NCBI RefSeq assembly: GCF_013155385.1
Contig: NZ_JABJUQ010000007.1
Location: 2,524,001 to 2,588,000 of the forward strand
Source of the DNA: Bacillus sp. WMMC1349
GTDB lineage: Bacteria; Bacillota; Bacilli; Bacillales; Bacillaceae
Direction: 5' to 3'
Length of the DNA: 64,000 bases
A program made the translations under genes and the position numbers. This document shows, piece after piece, positions 33,494 to 40,877 of this stretch; within the stretch, counting starts at the first letter, position 1; each line of letters starts with the position of its first letter. The notes under the pieces were generated by a model. That model was not told the DNA's origin, made no database searches, and saw only the letters and a program-made list of their open reading frames with translations.

Positions 33494-34111
33494 ATGGATT
33501 ATCCTTTGACAGCACCACCATTTAAAATGAAAGACTTTGAAGAGATGACAAAAAAAGAGGCAAATGAATTCTTTGATTGGTTCATTGAGGAAATCCCATC
33601 TCGAATTGAGGTTTTGAAGGAGCAAACAGAACATAAGATTAAGCTAGATTATTCCAAAGAATCTCTCATTGACTTGTTTACTTGGTACTTATCTCAAATT
33701 ACAGTTTATGAGCTGTCTGAAGAAGAAATTCAAGCGAACCTAGACGATTTATGTCAATACCCTGATTTTGTTTACGAATCTGAAAAAGAACGTTTATTGA
33801 AAAATCCAGTAGAGCTGAAAAAAGAAAACTATACGTTAGCAATGGATATCGCTATATATTATGGAGAGGTCATTATAAAAAATTTTCCACAAATTCAATG
33901 GACATTCTTCACGAAACCTAAGTCACAGTCTGATCTAAATGAACCAATTCTTTGTTTTGAAGAAAAAGGAGAAGATAACTGGTTCGAAAGAAATCCGAGA
34001 AGCTTAATGAAAATTCTCATTCAAGAAATCAAAAGAAATGAGGCAACAAACACATCTTTGTACGAAACTTTTTTAATGGATGCTGAAGATATTCTTGGTG
34101 AAAATGAGTAG
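33494..34111 (+). CDS. cognate immunity protein of the orphan toxin tail
   Basis: 205 residues, acidic, cytoplasmic, largely helical (DFEEMTKKEANEFFDWFIEE; TYLAMDIAIYYGE-like segment near 115-130). RBS TAGGAGGTAAG. The distance of 19 bases to the toxin tail and the same strand fit a toxin-immunity pair. The family is not recognised with certainty. Intact frame, so it may still protect against sister cells' toxin. Confidence 0.7.
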   Translation: MDYPLTAPPFKMKDFEEMTKKEANEFFDWFIEEIPSRIEVLKEQTEHKIKLDYSKESLIDLFTWYLSQITVYELSEEEIQANLDDLCQYPDFVYESEKERLLKNPVELKKENYTLAMDIAIYYGEVIIKNFPQIQWTFFTKPKSQSDLNEPILCFEEKGEDNWFERNPRSLMKILIQEIKRNEATNTSLYETFLMDAEDILGENE

Positions 34112-34214
34112 TTTGAAAGAGTGATCCCAAATTGGGGTTACTGTTTTTTGTTGTCTTTTAGAAGTATCTTACAAGAAAATAGAATACGATGGTTCATTCG
34201 CAATTTTAGACGCT

Positions 34215-34594
34215 TCAGCCGTTGTCTCCGTAAGTTCTGGCACGTTCCTCCCGCGTGGTCATTGTCGACTGGTCAATCGGCAAAATGACAATAATATTGG
34301 CGCCGTGACCGCCGTTAATCTTCCGTGTTGTTGCGATCTTTTTGATAATCGAGAGTGATGCGAGTTTGTTTACAACACGCCGAGCAGTTTTGACGGACTT
34401 TCCGATGAGCTTCGCTAGAGTGTCCGCTTTTAGATGCGCTGCTCCAGCGAACTTGACCGCATAACGAGCAATCGTTTTGAGTGTTAAGCGATCAGTGTCA
34501 TTAAGTTCGTATGTATTGCGTTGATATTTTCGTAGACAGCCGTGTTGAGTTCAACCGTTGAGTCGAACGTTTGGTGTTCCGATAAATAATGCAT
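34215..34594 (-). pseudogene. helix-turn-helix protein of a plasmid/phage-like element, frameshifted
   Basis: Starts MHYLSEHQTFDSTVELNTAVYE, then shifts frame near 34515 and continues ELNDTDRLTLKTIARYAVKF, KADTLAKLIGKSVKTARRVV, ending TYGDNG. The second part is a winged-helix/HTH pattern seen in Bacillus plasmid or phage replication and control genes. GC-rich codon use unlike the neighbouring immunity genes. Confidence 0.55.
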
Positions 34595-34680
34595 ATCGAT
34601 TCCGCCTACCGTAATTCACGTTTAACGTAATTACAATTACACTAAACGAATTGCCATTTACGGTTTTCGTAATTTTTTCT

Positions 34681-34700
34681 TTATCGTATACTACGGTTAT
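34681..34700. promoter_or_regulatory. candidate operator upstream of a small Xre-type gene
   Basis: TTATCGTATACTACGGTTAT lies 25 bases before the start of the 34725 gene. Read on either strand it resembles the operators upstream of the xre gene at 36341 (TATAACGTATATACGGTAT), sharing the CGTATA-TACGGT core. Confidence 0.45.
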
Positions 34701-34724
34701 AAAAAGTCGAAAGGGGGGACACGA

Positions 34725-34928
34725 ATACGTCTTCGTCTAAAAGAGTTGCTCGAGGAGCACGGATACGAACAGAAAGATATCGCAGAGGAATTACAGTTAT
34801 CGATGCGAGCAGTAAGTGAATTATGCTCAGGTAAAACGAAGAGATACCCGAAGGAAACACTTGAGAAGATTATTGATAAATTTAATATCACTGATATGAA
34901 TGAATTATTTGAAGTTCGAAAAGAGTAG
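34725..34928 (+). CDS. small Xre-family regulator with apparent ATA start
   Basis: 67 residues if started at ATA 34725: IRLRLKELLEEHGYEQKDIAEELQLS then MRAVSELCSGKTKRYPKETL, a compact Cro/CI helix-turn-helix. No ATG, GTG or TTG lies at the right place; AAGGGGGG is 6 bases before the ATA, and the sister gene at 36341 begins MIVKLKLAELL, aligning its start region with this codon. A TTG seven codons later would cut the first helix. So this is either a rare ATA start or a mutated ATG. Confidence 0.6.
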   Translation: MRLRLKELLEEHGYEQKDIAEELQLSMRAVSELCSGKTKRYPKETLEKIIDKFNITDMNELFEVRKE

Positions 34929-34976
34929 AAGTTTTAAAAAAGGCCATGTTTTAAATAGATATGGAGGATATATGTA

Positions 34977-35687
34977 ATGATAAGACATAATTTAAAGATA
35001 GAAAATATTCCAGCAATTTTGTGGGGGGACACATCAGATAAGTTATTTATAGTTGTGCATGGTAATATGTCAAATAAGGCAGATGAATCGATTATTGTAT
35101 TTGCAGAAGAAGCAACAGCAGTAGGTTATCAAGTTCTTAGTTTTGATTTGCCTCAACATGGTGAACGTAAAGATGATACTTATCTTTGTAAAGTTCAAAA
35201 CTGTGTTCAAGACCTTAATAAAATTATGACATATGCAAAATCGTTATCAAATAATATAAGCATTTTTGCTTGTAGCATGGGAGCATATTTCAGCCTATTA
35301 GAATATTGTCATGAGCCATTGAATCAGTGTTTGTTTCTCTCTCCTGTGGTAAATATGGAACGTATAATAAATAATATGATGACATGGTTTAACGTAAGTG
35401 AAAGTAGACTAAAAATAGAGAAAGAAATTTCCACACCTATTGGACAAACTCTCTATTGGGATTACTACTGTTATGTGAAAGAACATCCTATTATTGCTTG
35501 GAATAATCCGACTTCAATTCTCTATGGTTCAGGAGATAACCTGTGTGAGTTTGACATTGTATCTGAATTTGCTAAACGTTTTAAATGTGATTTGCAAGTA
35601 ATAGAGAATGGAGAACATTATTTCCATACTCAGGAACAATTGCAATATCTCAGACAATGGCTAAAAAACCATATATACGTTAAATGA
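34977..35687 (+). CDS. alpha/beta hydrolase
   Basis: 236 residues of the alpha/beta-hydrolase fold. FIVVHGNMSNKAD near 30 forms the oxyanion region, SFDLPQHGER near 65 follows strand 4, the nucleophile serine lies in ACSMGAY near 100 (the first Gly of GxSxG is Ala), the acid is probably in YGSGDNLCE near 185 and the histidine in GEHYFH near 215. No signal peptide. Substrate unknown; S9-like or DUF1749-like esterases are possible. RBS TGGAGG. Confidence 0.88.
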   Translation: MIRHNLKIENIPAILWGDTSDKLFIVVHGNMSNKADESIIVFAEEATAVGYQVLSFDLPQHGERKDDTYLCKVQNCVQDLNKIMTYAKSLSNNISIFACSMGAYFSLLEYCHEPLNQCLFLSPVVNMERIINNMMTWFNVSESRLKIEKEISTPIGQTLYWDYYCYVKEHPIIAWNNPTSILYGSGDNLCEFDIVSEFAKRFKCDLQVIENGEHYFHTQEQLQYLRQWLKNHIYVK

Positions 35688-36113
35688 TAATAGAAAATGG
35701 TTTAATAGAAAACAAATGGCTTTCCACTCCGTCGCTTACGCTCCTACGTGTCCACGGATATTATTAAGACCTTTATCGCGATACAATTATTTATACAATA
35801 TTCATGCTTGCGTTTCTCGGGACGGAGTGAAACGTAGTTCCCGCTAGTCTTCGACTTCAGAAGACTAAGAAGTGATCACGGACTAAAAATCGCTGTATCC
35901 CTTGTGACTGTGAGCGCCAACCCTATTTTTTATTGTACGAAGAAAGTCGTGTTTTTTGCCGATTTGTACGAATAAGATCGCATTCATTCTCAATTATGTT
36001 TTCATAATTGAGAATATAGCGTTAATTCATCGATCCTTTTCTGACTTTTTACGTATTATTATTCATAAAAAACGTATATTTATTCATTGTTAGAACGAAG
36101 AAACAGACGCTAA
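35688..36113. other. non-coding region with strong inverted repeat
   Basis: About 425 bases. A perfect 13-base inverted repeat, ATTCTCAATTATG / CATAATTGAGAAT with a 4-base loop, is at 35986-36015, about 100 bases after the end of the xre gene. It has no T run. It could be a single-strand origin, a protein site or a weak terminator. No gene is seen. Confidence 0.45.
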
Positions 36114-36341
36114 TTATTCGTCAGCGTCTTTAACTAAATCGATAAGCTCCCGGATATCAGTTATATTTAACGCGGTTGCAATCCGCCCAAGATGATCGAG
36201 TTGTACCCGTTCTCTATGGCCGCGATACATTTCGCTAATAGCAGACGGTCGTATTCCGGTTAGCTCCGCTAGTTCCTTCTGCGTCATATTTTTTCTATCT
36301 AGCAGCTCGGCTAGTTTTAACTTAACGATCATTGTCTGCAC
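36114..36341 (-). CDS. Xre-family transcriptional repressor
   Basis: 75 residues, single Cro/CI helix-turn-helix: MTQKELAELTGIRPSAISEMYRG at about 19-41. It may start at the second Met (IVKLKLAELLDRKN). It is divergent from a small early operon at 36447 with a shared promoter region, the classical repressor arrangement of integrative elements and prophages. RBS GGGAGGTG. Confidence 0.88.
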   Translation of the reverse strand: MQTMIVKLKLAELLDRKNMTQKELAELTGIRPSAISEMYRGHRERVQLDHLGRIATALNITDIRELIDLVKDADE

Positions 36342-36356
36342 CTCCCTTCTATTATT

Positions 36357-36417
36357 ATAACGTAAAAACGATATTTCTCCAAATAACCTATTGACGTTAT
36401 AACGTATATACGGTATA
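36357..36417. promoter_or_regulatory. repeated operator in the xre divergent promoter region
   Basis: Two direct copies of TATAACGTAnAnACGnTAT at 36357-36375 and 36398-36416, about 41 bases apart (four helical turns). The second contains the palindrome CGTATATACG and lies in the spacer of the rightward promoter; ACGTTATAACGT at 36394-36405 is also a perfect palindrome. Likely binding sites of the Xre repressor. Confidence 0.6.
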
Positions 36418-36419
36418 AT
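36391..36419 (+). promoter_or_regulatory. sigma-A promoter of the early operon
   Basis: TTGACG, 17-base spacer, TATAAT, 27 bases before a perfect RBS and TTG start. The operator repeats overlap it, so the Xre repressor probably shuts it off. Confidence 0.8.
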
Positions 36420-36446
36420 ATAATTAACGAAAGGAGGTGAACGTAA

Positions 36447-36593
36447 TTGATTGACATAGTCATGAAGCTTTCGGCAATCACCGCATCTCGGCTCGTTATT
36501 ATCAAGATCTCCCTTGAACTACGAAAGATGCGAAAAGAAACCGAAAGCAAAGAGCGACGGCTTCCGACCAAGAAACACTGTCGCCGCACATAA
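36447..36593 (+). CDS. small basic protein, first gene of the early operon
   Basis: 48 residues from a TTG start with AAAGGAGGTGA 6 bases upstream: IDIVMKLSAITASRLV then a Lys/Arg/Glu-rich tail. One possible membrane-type helix and a very basic C-terminus. It is in the position of early control genes of integrative elements (such as excisionases), but I recognise no family. Followed by a hairpin AGGGGC...GCCCCT. Confidence 0.65.
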   Translation: MIDIVMKLSAITASRLVIIKISLELRKMRKETESKERRLPTKKHCRRT

Positions 36594-36635
36594 CCAAGAG
36601 GGGCACAAGCCCCTTGTCAATCAATTATAACACGA

Positions 36636-36797
36636 ATGAAACGAATTCATACAACGGAAATTTTGTTAGTCGTCATCATGCTCGTCTGGATTGCGAATAT
36701 GAACTTCGGCCGGCTGTCCGTTCTGGACTACGTCGGCCTCGGTACAACGCTTGTTTTAGGCGTACTTCTATTTTTAAAATCGAGGGGGAAACGATAA
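36636..36797 (+). CDS. small membrane protein of the early operon
   Basis: 53 residues, two hydrophobic helices: ILLVVIMLVWIANMNFG (8-24) and VGLGTTLVLGVLLFL (32-46), with a basic end. Its stop overlaps the next gene's ATG (TAATG). No family recognised; typical of small integrative-element genes. Confidence 0.6.
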   Translation: MKRIHTTEILLVVIMLVWIANMNFGRLSVLDYVGLGTTLVLGVLLFLKSRGKR

Positions 36798-36988
36798 TGA
36801 GGCTTTATATTAAACGTTTGTGGTCCGGTACACCAACGCTAACGCCGCAGCAGACAGAGCATATACTCGATATCTATGAGCGCCCGTTCACACCATTCGA
36901 AGACGGAGGGCGAGCATATCGGATCGGCTTTAATACGGCACTTACTTGTTTCGGCTATTTAATTGCGGATAAAGACACTGAATCTTAA
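36797..36988 (+). CDS. small protein of the early operon
   Basis: 63 residues: RLYIKRLWSGTPTLTPQQTE, DIYERPFTPFEDGG, GFNTALTCFGYLIADKD. GAGGGGGAAACG is the RBS and the ATG overlaps the preceding stop. No known domain; probable cargo or control gene of the decayed conjugative-type element. Confidence 0.65.
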   Translation: MRLYIKRLWSGTPTLTPQQTEHILDIYERPFTPFEDGGRAYRIGFNTALTCFGYLIADKDTES

Positions 36989-37317
36989 ACGAAATCAGAC
37001 GTTTTTCAGCCGCCGATACCTAGTATATCGTAGCAGGATTCCGGCGGCTCCTACGCTTTAATTTCGTGTGAAAAATGAGGATCAACAAAATCAGATCGAC
37101 AATGTACAGGTCGGCTAAAATTTAAATAATTCAGAGCAGTCCTCTATACAAGGGTATGGCGATGTCTCATCTGAATATAAATAGGATCAACAATAAAAGG
37201 CAGTTTTGTTTGAATCTTGACATTGATAACTGCTTGTTTTTATGCAAAAATTGGTTTTAATTGCACCACCAATGATATAATTGGAATTGGGAAAGCTTTA
37301 AGAAAGGAGAGGTTATT
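36989..37317. other. intergenic with two hairpins
   Basis: A GCCGCCG...CGGCGGC inverted repeat at about 37009-37049 and a terminator-like hairpin GCAGTT...AACTGC with a T-rich tail at 37200-37241. The first could end the early operon or be a replication or transfer structure. No gene seen. Confidence 0.45.
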
Positions 37318-37461
37318 TTGAAGAAGATTATTGACAATAGAGGGGAAGAGCATGAGTGGAAGCTTATACTTGCAACAATTTGTTCTTTTATTACTTTTAA
37401 AAAAATCCCGAAACTGGAACGATATAAAAACAAATTAAAAGGTACATTTACACCTTATTAG
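37318..37461 (+). CDS. 47-residue peptide of unknown function
   Basis: TTG start with AAAGGAGAGG upstream. Begins KKIIDNRGEEHEWKLILATI, continues CSFITFKKIPKLERYKNKL and ends TFTPY. One hydrophobic stretch and a basic C-terminus, one cysteine. No signal peptide. Could be a leaderless peptide, a toxin of a small system, or the start of a truncated gene. Confidence 0.5.
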   Translation: MKKIIDNRGEEHEWKLILATICSFITFKKIPKLERYKNKLKGTFTPY

Positions 37462-37481
37462 AAAATGGAACTGTTCGAAAT

Positions 37482-37573
37482 AATAACTCAACTGCTGATA
37501 TTTCAGCGTTTGTTAAACGCAAAAAGGGTGTTCAATAGTCAAAAATTGACTTACTGGACAGTCCCGTTTTTTT
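37482..37573 (+). repeat. repeat B, copy 1: tail of a lost coding element
   Basis: Homologous, in opposite orientation, to 51926-52015. Both contain TTTGTTAAACG, ATAGTCAAAAAT and ACTGGACAG or a close variant, and both translate to ADISAFVKRKKGV / VDISPFVKREQGI. The coding similarity suggests the 3' tail of a formerly shared mobile-element gene, here ending early with TAG. Confidence 0.55.
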
Positions 37574-37882
37574 TTATTTACAAATTAAATCTGAAATCAT
37601 TTTCGGGCCACTTTTTCCATATCGAGAACAATAAGCACTTATCCCCTTATCTTTTAAAAAATTTGCTAATTCAGCTCTACCTAAGTTAAATAATGCTCTT
37701 ATTGCAAGACCTATAAGAATTGCGGGAAGAGCATTAGGAGTGACTTCATACTCACCATCCGTAACAATAATCTCTTGTTTTACAGCCGCACTATCCATTT
37801 CAGTACTTGCACTAGATGTTATTGGGGACAGAACTAAAAGCATTACAATTAGCGCCAGCAAAAATTTGGTTATTCTAACCAT
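37574..37882 (-). CDS. small secreted protein, candidate peptide bacteriocin
   Basis: 102 residues. Signal peptide with hydrophobic 5-19 and cleavage after SSA near 25. The mature part of about 75 residues has a hydrophobic helix ALPAILIGLAIRALFNLG and ends with two cysteines (AYCSRYGKSGPKMISDLIC), able to form a disulfide loop. RBS AAGGAGGG. Size, amphipathic core and terminal Cys pair suggest a secreted antimicrobial or signalling peptide precursor; no family recognised and no immunity gene adjoins. Confidence 0.7.
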   Translation of the reverse strand: MVRITKFLLALIVMLLVLSPITSSASTEMDSAAVKQEIIVTDGEYEVTPNALPAILIGLAIRALFNLGRAELANFLKDKGISAYCSRYGKSGPKMISDLICK

Positions 37883-38079
37883 CTAAATCCCTCCTTATTT
37901 TATGACACACTTAATATAATTCTTCCTTTTTTGACAAGTACCTTTTTTTGTGTAAATTTAGTGGTTATTTGGATTATAAATACACTCGATAAAGTTATTC
38001 CTAAACTTTGGTATTACCAAATTATTAATTTAATGTAAACGTAGTAAGAAAGGTACAATTGGAAAAAGGATTCCCCATC

Positions 38080-38109
38080 AAAAAAGCCCTTCTCATTAGA
38101 GTTGGGCTT
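38080..38109 (-). terminator. terminator of the HTH gene at 38109
   Basis: AAGCCC...GGGCTT stem followed by TTTTTTG on the minus strand, overlapping the stop codon region of the excisionase-like gene. Confidence 0.8.
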
Positions 38110-38339
38110 CATTGATCATATGGCCGGTATTTTTTCCGACCGGCTTCTAATTCTTTTTTCTGTGCTTCCACATGCCTCAAGAGAAATAAAGCCACAGAAC
38201 CGATCTTCTTTACAGGCTTCAGCTTATCGGAAGTCACTAAAGCACTTAAACGCTGCCTTGTGACTCCGAGTAATTCACAAACTTCAACCGAAGTCAAAAC
38301 TTCTTCTTGAATAAACTTAATTTTTTCGTTTTCTGTCAT
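38109..38339 (-). CDS. helix-turn-helix (MerR/excisionase-like) protein
   Basis: 76 residues. LTSVEVCELLGVTRQRLSAL is a winged-helix/MerR-type HTH as in excisionase-family DNA-binding proteins; a basic tail (EAGRKKYRPYDQ) follows. RBS is within the preceding broken gene (GGAGCGAGAAGAG). Possibly the former excision or control factor of the island. Confidence 0.75.
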   Translation of the reverse strand: MTENEKIKFIQEEVLTSVEVCELLGVTRQRLSALVTSDKLKPVKKIGSVALFLLRHVEAQKKELEAGRKKYRPYDQ

Positions 38340-38605
38340 GTCTCTTCTCGCTCCAAATCATAATTAAGCCTTTTAGTAATATGACGATTACAGCCAGATA
38401 TAAAATGATGCTTGTGATCATACCAAAAGTTCCGGCTTTTTGTTTCGCCTTCGTCTTAGGCCCGTAAATATCATCCGCAGCTAGTCTATGCATAAGCTGG
38501 AACCGTCTAACCGCATCTTTTGTTTTAGGACCATAATAACCATCAATCCAGTTATTCTTCGCTCCTTTGTGCTGCCAGTGCTACTTGAATCTGCCGGACA
38601 GCTAC
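38317..38605 (-). pseudogene. peptidoglycan-binding domain gene fragment
   Basis: WIDGYYGPKTKDAVRRFQLM and IYGPKTKAKQKA are the two-repeat signature of the PG_binding_1 domain, followed by a membrane helix (MITSIILYLAVIVILLKGL). The upstream IQVALAA part is in a broken frame. A C-terminal remnant of an amidase or endolysin, probably from a phage or conjugative element; its end overlaps the HTH gene start. Confidence 0.65.
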
Positions 38606-38620
38606 CCCTTTTCGTCCCAA

Positions 38621-38769
38621 TCACGACCTCTTCACGTTAAACAGTGCAAGCAACGTCTTATCCGGCACCTTCGCCTGTCGATAAAACACGTTAGGATTAA
38701 ACGTAAATCTCTCCGGCTCACTACCGACCTTAATGCGTGCAACAACGAATTCTCTATCGAATTTCAACA
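38621..38769 (-). pseudogene. mobile-element gene fragment
   Basis: 48 codons starting MLKFDREFVVARIKVGSEPE and ending NVKRS. It overlaps, in another frame, the end of the LXG remnant at 38754, marking a recombination junction. Resembles a conserved small gene of Bacillus plasmids/ICEs; no function known to me. Confidence 0.4.
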
Positions 38770-39134
38770 TTTTGTAAGTTGTTGAATGTTGCGGTTGTTT
38801 TATAGGCAGTTAGTGCTTTGTCTGCGGTTGAGATAGCTTTTCCGGCTTTATATGCACCATATACGCCCTTCGCTCCTTTAGCGGCACGCCCAGCCCACCC
38901 GACAACTGGAATAAATCCAGCTGCGGCGCGTTGCCCGGCTGTCAGCTTTTCACCTGTAACCGGATCAACGCCGTCCTTCGCTCTCTTATAATCATAATAC
39001 CCACTGGCTTCCCCGACAAATGTTTTTGTTCCATCCAAGGCTTTTCGTTGATCGGCTCTTTCAATTAAAGTACTGGCTTCAAAGACTTTAGCTGAACTGT
39101 CTAACTCATTGTTTTTCTTTTTCTTGTCTGCCAT
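38754..39134 (-). pseudogene. internally deleted LXG toxin gene
   Basis: About 126 residues. It starts MADKKKKNNELDSSAKVFEA, almost identical to the start of the intact toxin at 61476, then after about 35 residues jumps in frame to the pre-toxin region (DPVTGEKLTAGQRAAAGFIP, AYKAGKAISTADKALTAYK), and ends at a junction with unrelated sequence. The helical secretion body and the toxin tail are both lost, as are the two small partner genes. No RBS remains. Confidence 0.65.
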
Positions 39135-39183
39135 CACATTAAAAAGCACTAATGAATGCAAGGAAAGCGATAAAGGAATTTAA

Positions 39184-39519
39184 TTATTTAGAACCCACGC
39201 AAGCCAAACGCTCCAAGTGCCGATAAAGCATGGTTAAGACTTTGCTGTTTTTGTTCAGCAGAAACTTTATTCCCAAACACATCTCGGCTCGCCCAAGCGT
39301 ATCTGGCGTTACTTCAATCGCAGCTGCCAGTTCCTTTTTATTAAACCATCGAATACGTTTCGGATTGTTCTCGAATGGATTCGCACACAAAGCGTTTGTT
39401 TCGTAATGGACGAACGGTAGCATTCGATAAATCAGACCGATGTCTGTCGCTTTGACTTCGCCGCGTAAACCTTTACTGAGTTCTGACTTCCCGCAGTATT
39501 TAAACACCCCAATCTGCAT
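39184..39519 (-). pseudogene. 5'-truncated HTH protein of a plasmid/ICE-like element
   Basis: The open frame begins upstream of the first Met (GQAEIVDSWIALAD precedes MQIGVFKYCGK) and is cut at a stop near 39560, so the N-terminus is missing. Segments TDIGLIYRMLPFVHYETNAL and NKKELAAAIEVTPDTLGRAE suggest a replication- or conjugation-control protein with an HTH; the C-terminus also looks frayed (LYRHLERLACVG). Confidence 0.5.
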
Positions 39520-39627
39520 ATCAGCTAGTGCGATCCAACTGTCTACAATCTCAGCCTGTCCTCTAAAAAACTACTTTGGCTTATTAGAAAGCCATTGCAA
39601 TTAAATTATTAAATAGGAGGAAAATGT

Positions 39628-40116
39628 ATGAAGAATAAAAAGAAAATTGTTTCAGTTGTTCTGAGCGCTACACTTCTTACTTCTTTCTTTGGAACATCAG
39701 GTGCATTAGCATCTGGGAAGACAATGCCAGATAGACCCGTTCCTGTAAAAACGGTTGTTCATAAGAAAATGCAATACCCCATTGTTGCTCAAACTCAAAC
39801 TATTCCTGTGAGAAATGTACCTATAAAAACAATTGCTAATGTCAATGGGAAGTTCCAGACCCAAGGAGCGGTTTCATGGACTTATAGAATTGTGAAAAAT
39901 GCTTTGAGACATGGTGGATGGCTTCTTTCTCAGGTATTAAGACCTTTATCTCCGAGAGTTGCCGCATGGGTTAGGAAAAATTCTGCGAAAATTGCTAAAA
40001 TAATGGACAAGGGTGAGAAATGGTCTGAAAATCAATTTTATAGAGCATTCAGAGCAATGGGTGCTCCACCTGATATTGCAAGGGCGTTAGCAAAATTCAT
40101 CATTTCATTACTTTAA
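39628..40116 (+). CDS. secreted protein with cationic helical tail, candidate bacteriocin
   Basis: 162 residues. Signal peptide (KNKKK, hydrophobic 8-25, cleavage after ALA near 30). A Pro/Val/Thr-rich propeptide-like stretch (about 31-75) is followed by a C-terminal region of about 80 residues that is basic, Trp-containing and amphipathic (NALRHGGWLLSQVLRPLSPR, AAWVRKNSAKIAKIM). No cysteines. RBS TAGGAGG. Followed by a membrane-protein gene in the immunity position. The layout resembles SdpC-type processed toxins, but no family match is claimed. Confidence 0.72.
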   Translation: MKNKKKIVSVVLSATLLTSFFGTSGALASGKTMPDRPVPVKTVVHKKMQYPIVAQTQTIPVRNVPIKTIANVNGKFQTQGAVSWTYRIVKNALRHGGWLLSQVLRPLSPRVAAWVRKNSAKIAKIMDKGEKWSENQFYRAFRAMGAPPDIARALAKFIISLL

Positions 40117-40131
40117 TAAGATTAAAATTTT

Positions 40132-40168
40132 AAGAGAGTGCTATTGAGTATTCTTCTCATGGCACTCT
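40132..40168 (+). terminator. hairpin between candidate bacteriocin and its partner gene
   Basis: AGAGTGC...GCACTCT with a TTTCT tail. It may reduce read-through so that the toxin is made in excess of the membrane protein, or be an RNA processing site. Confidence 0.55.
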
Positions 40169-40186
40169 TTCTAGTGGAGGTTAAGC

Positions 40187-40744
40187 ATGACTATCTTTAC
40201 AGTTTTATCACTCTCTATATTGTTTTGTTTAGTTGTTGCGTGTCTAATTTTTATGATACTCATAAAGAAAGAAATTATAGACAATCCCCCCAATGCAATA
40301 GCTCCCATAATATTGATTTCACTCATAGGGTTTTGTCTATTTCTTGCTATATTTATACCAAGCTTCATTATTTATTTCGTATCACTAGGAGTCAACCGTT
40401 TTATAGGTGATTATGTTCTTTATAACACTCGATCTGAATTATACATATTTTCTTTGATAACAAGCATGTTAGCATTTGTTTATATGATCATTTTTATGTT
40501 CGTTGTTAAAGGTCTTTCAATCCTTCTAAAACTGTCTAAATGGTTGGAATATATATTAGAATTTATGTTTGCTTGGATTGCGGTATATGTCTCCATAAAA
40601 TATGTAACAAATAGCGATTTTAGCAACGTGTCTATATTTCAAGAGGGAGAACTTCTTCTGTCCTTCTTTATTACATTTTTATTCTCAGGGTGTGATATTC
40701 TTTTTTCTAGTCTAGATGATATATCAAAAGAAAAGTCAGGATAG
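40187..40744 (+). CDS. membrane protein, candidate immunity to the secreted peptide
   Basis: 185 residues with five or six hydrophobic helices (about 3-26, 38-67, 88-110, 120-138, 150-172) and few charged residues. RBS GGAGG, 70 bases after the secreted-peptide gene. The size and topology resemble YrvL-like or bacteriocin-immunity membrane proteins. It ends in a strong terminator, so the two genes form a closed unit. Confidence 0.68.
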   Translation: MTIFTVLSLSILFCLVVACLIFMILIKKEIIDNPPNAIAPIILISLIGFCLFLAIFIPSFIIYFVSLGVNRFIGDYVLYNTRSELYIFSLITSMLAFVYMIIFMFVVKGLSILLKLSKWLEYILEFMFAWIAVYVSIKYVTNSDFSNVSIFQEGELLLSFFITFLFSGCDILFSSLDDISKEKSG

Positions 40745-40766
40745 ACACAGTCTTTAGACTGTGTCT
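40743..40766 (+). terminator. terminator of the candidate bacteriocin unit
   Basis: AGACACAGTCT-TT-AGACTGTGTCT perfect stem followed by TGTT, overlapping the stop of the membrane-protein gene. Confidence 0.8.
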
Positions 40767-40839
40767 TGTTAAAGAAGGAAGATCATTGATTAAGTGCTAG
40801 TTCTCCACTTCCTCGAACCAAAATCACCCTACTTGTAAA

Positions 40840-40866
40840 TAATAAAACACCCAAAACAAGTTGGGT
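40840..40866 (-). terminator. terminator of the SUKH cassette
   Basis: ACCCAA...TTGGGT stem followed by GTTTTATT on the minus strand, just after the small acidic gene. Confidence 0.7.
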
Positions 40867-40877
40867 ACCTCGGCTAA

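Noticed and set aside
36614-36988. 124-residue frame in the early operon
   Set aside because: Its first half is another frame of the small membrane-protein gene; the real gene starts at the ATG at 36797 with an overlap and RBS.
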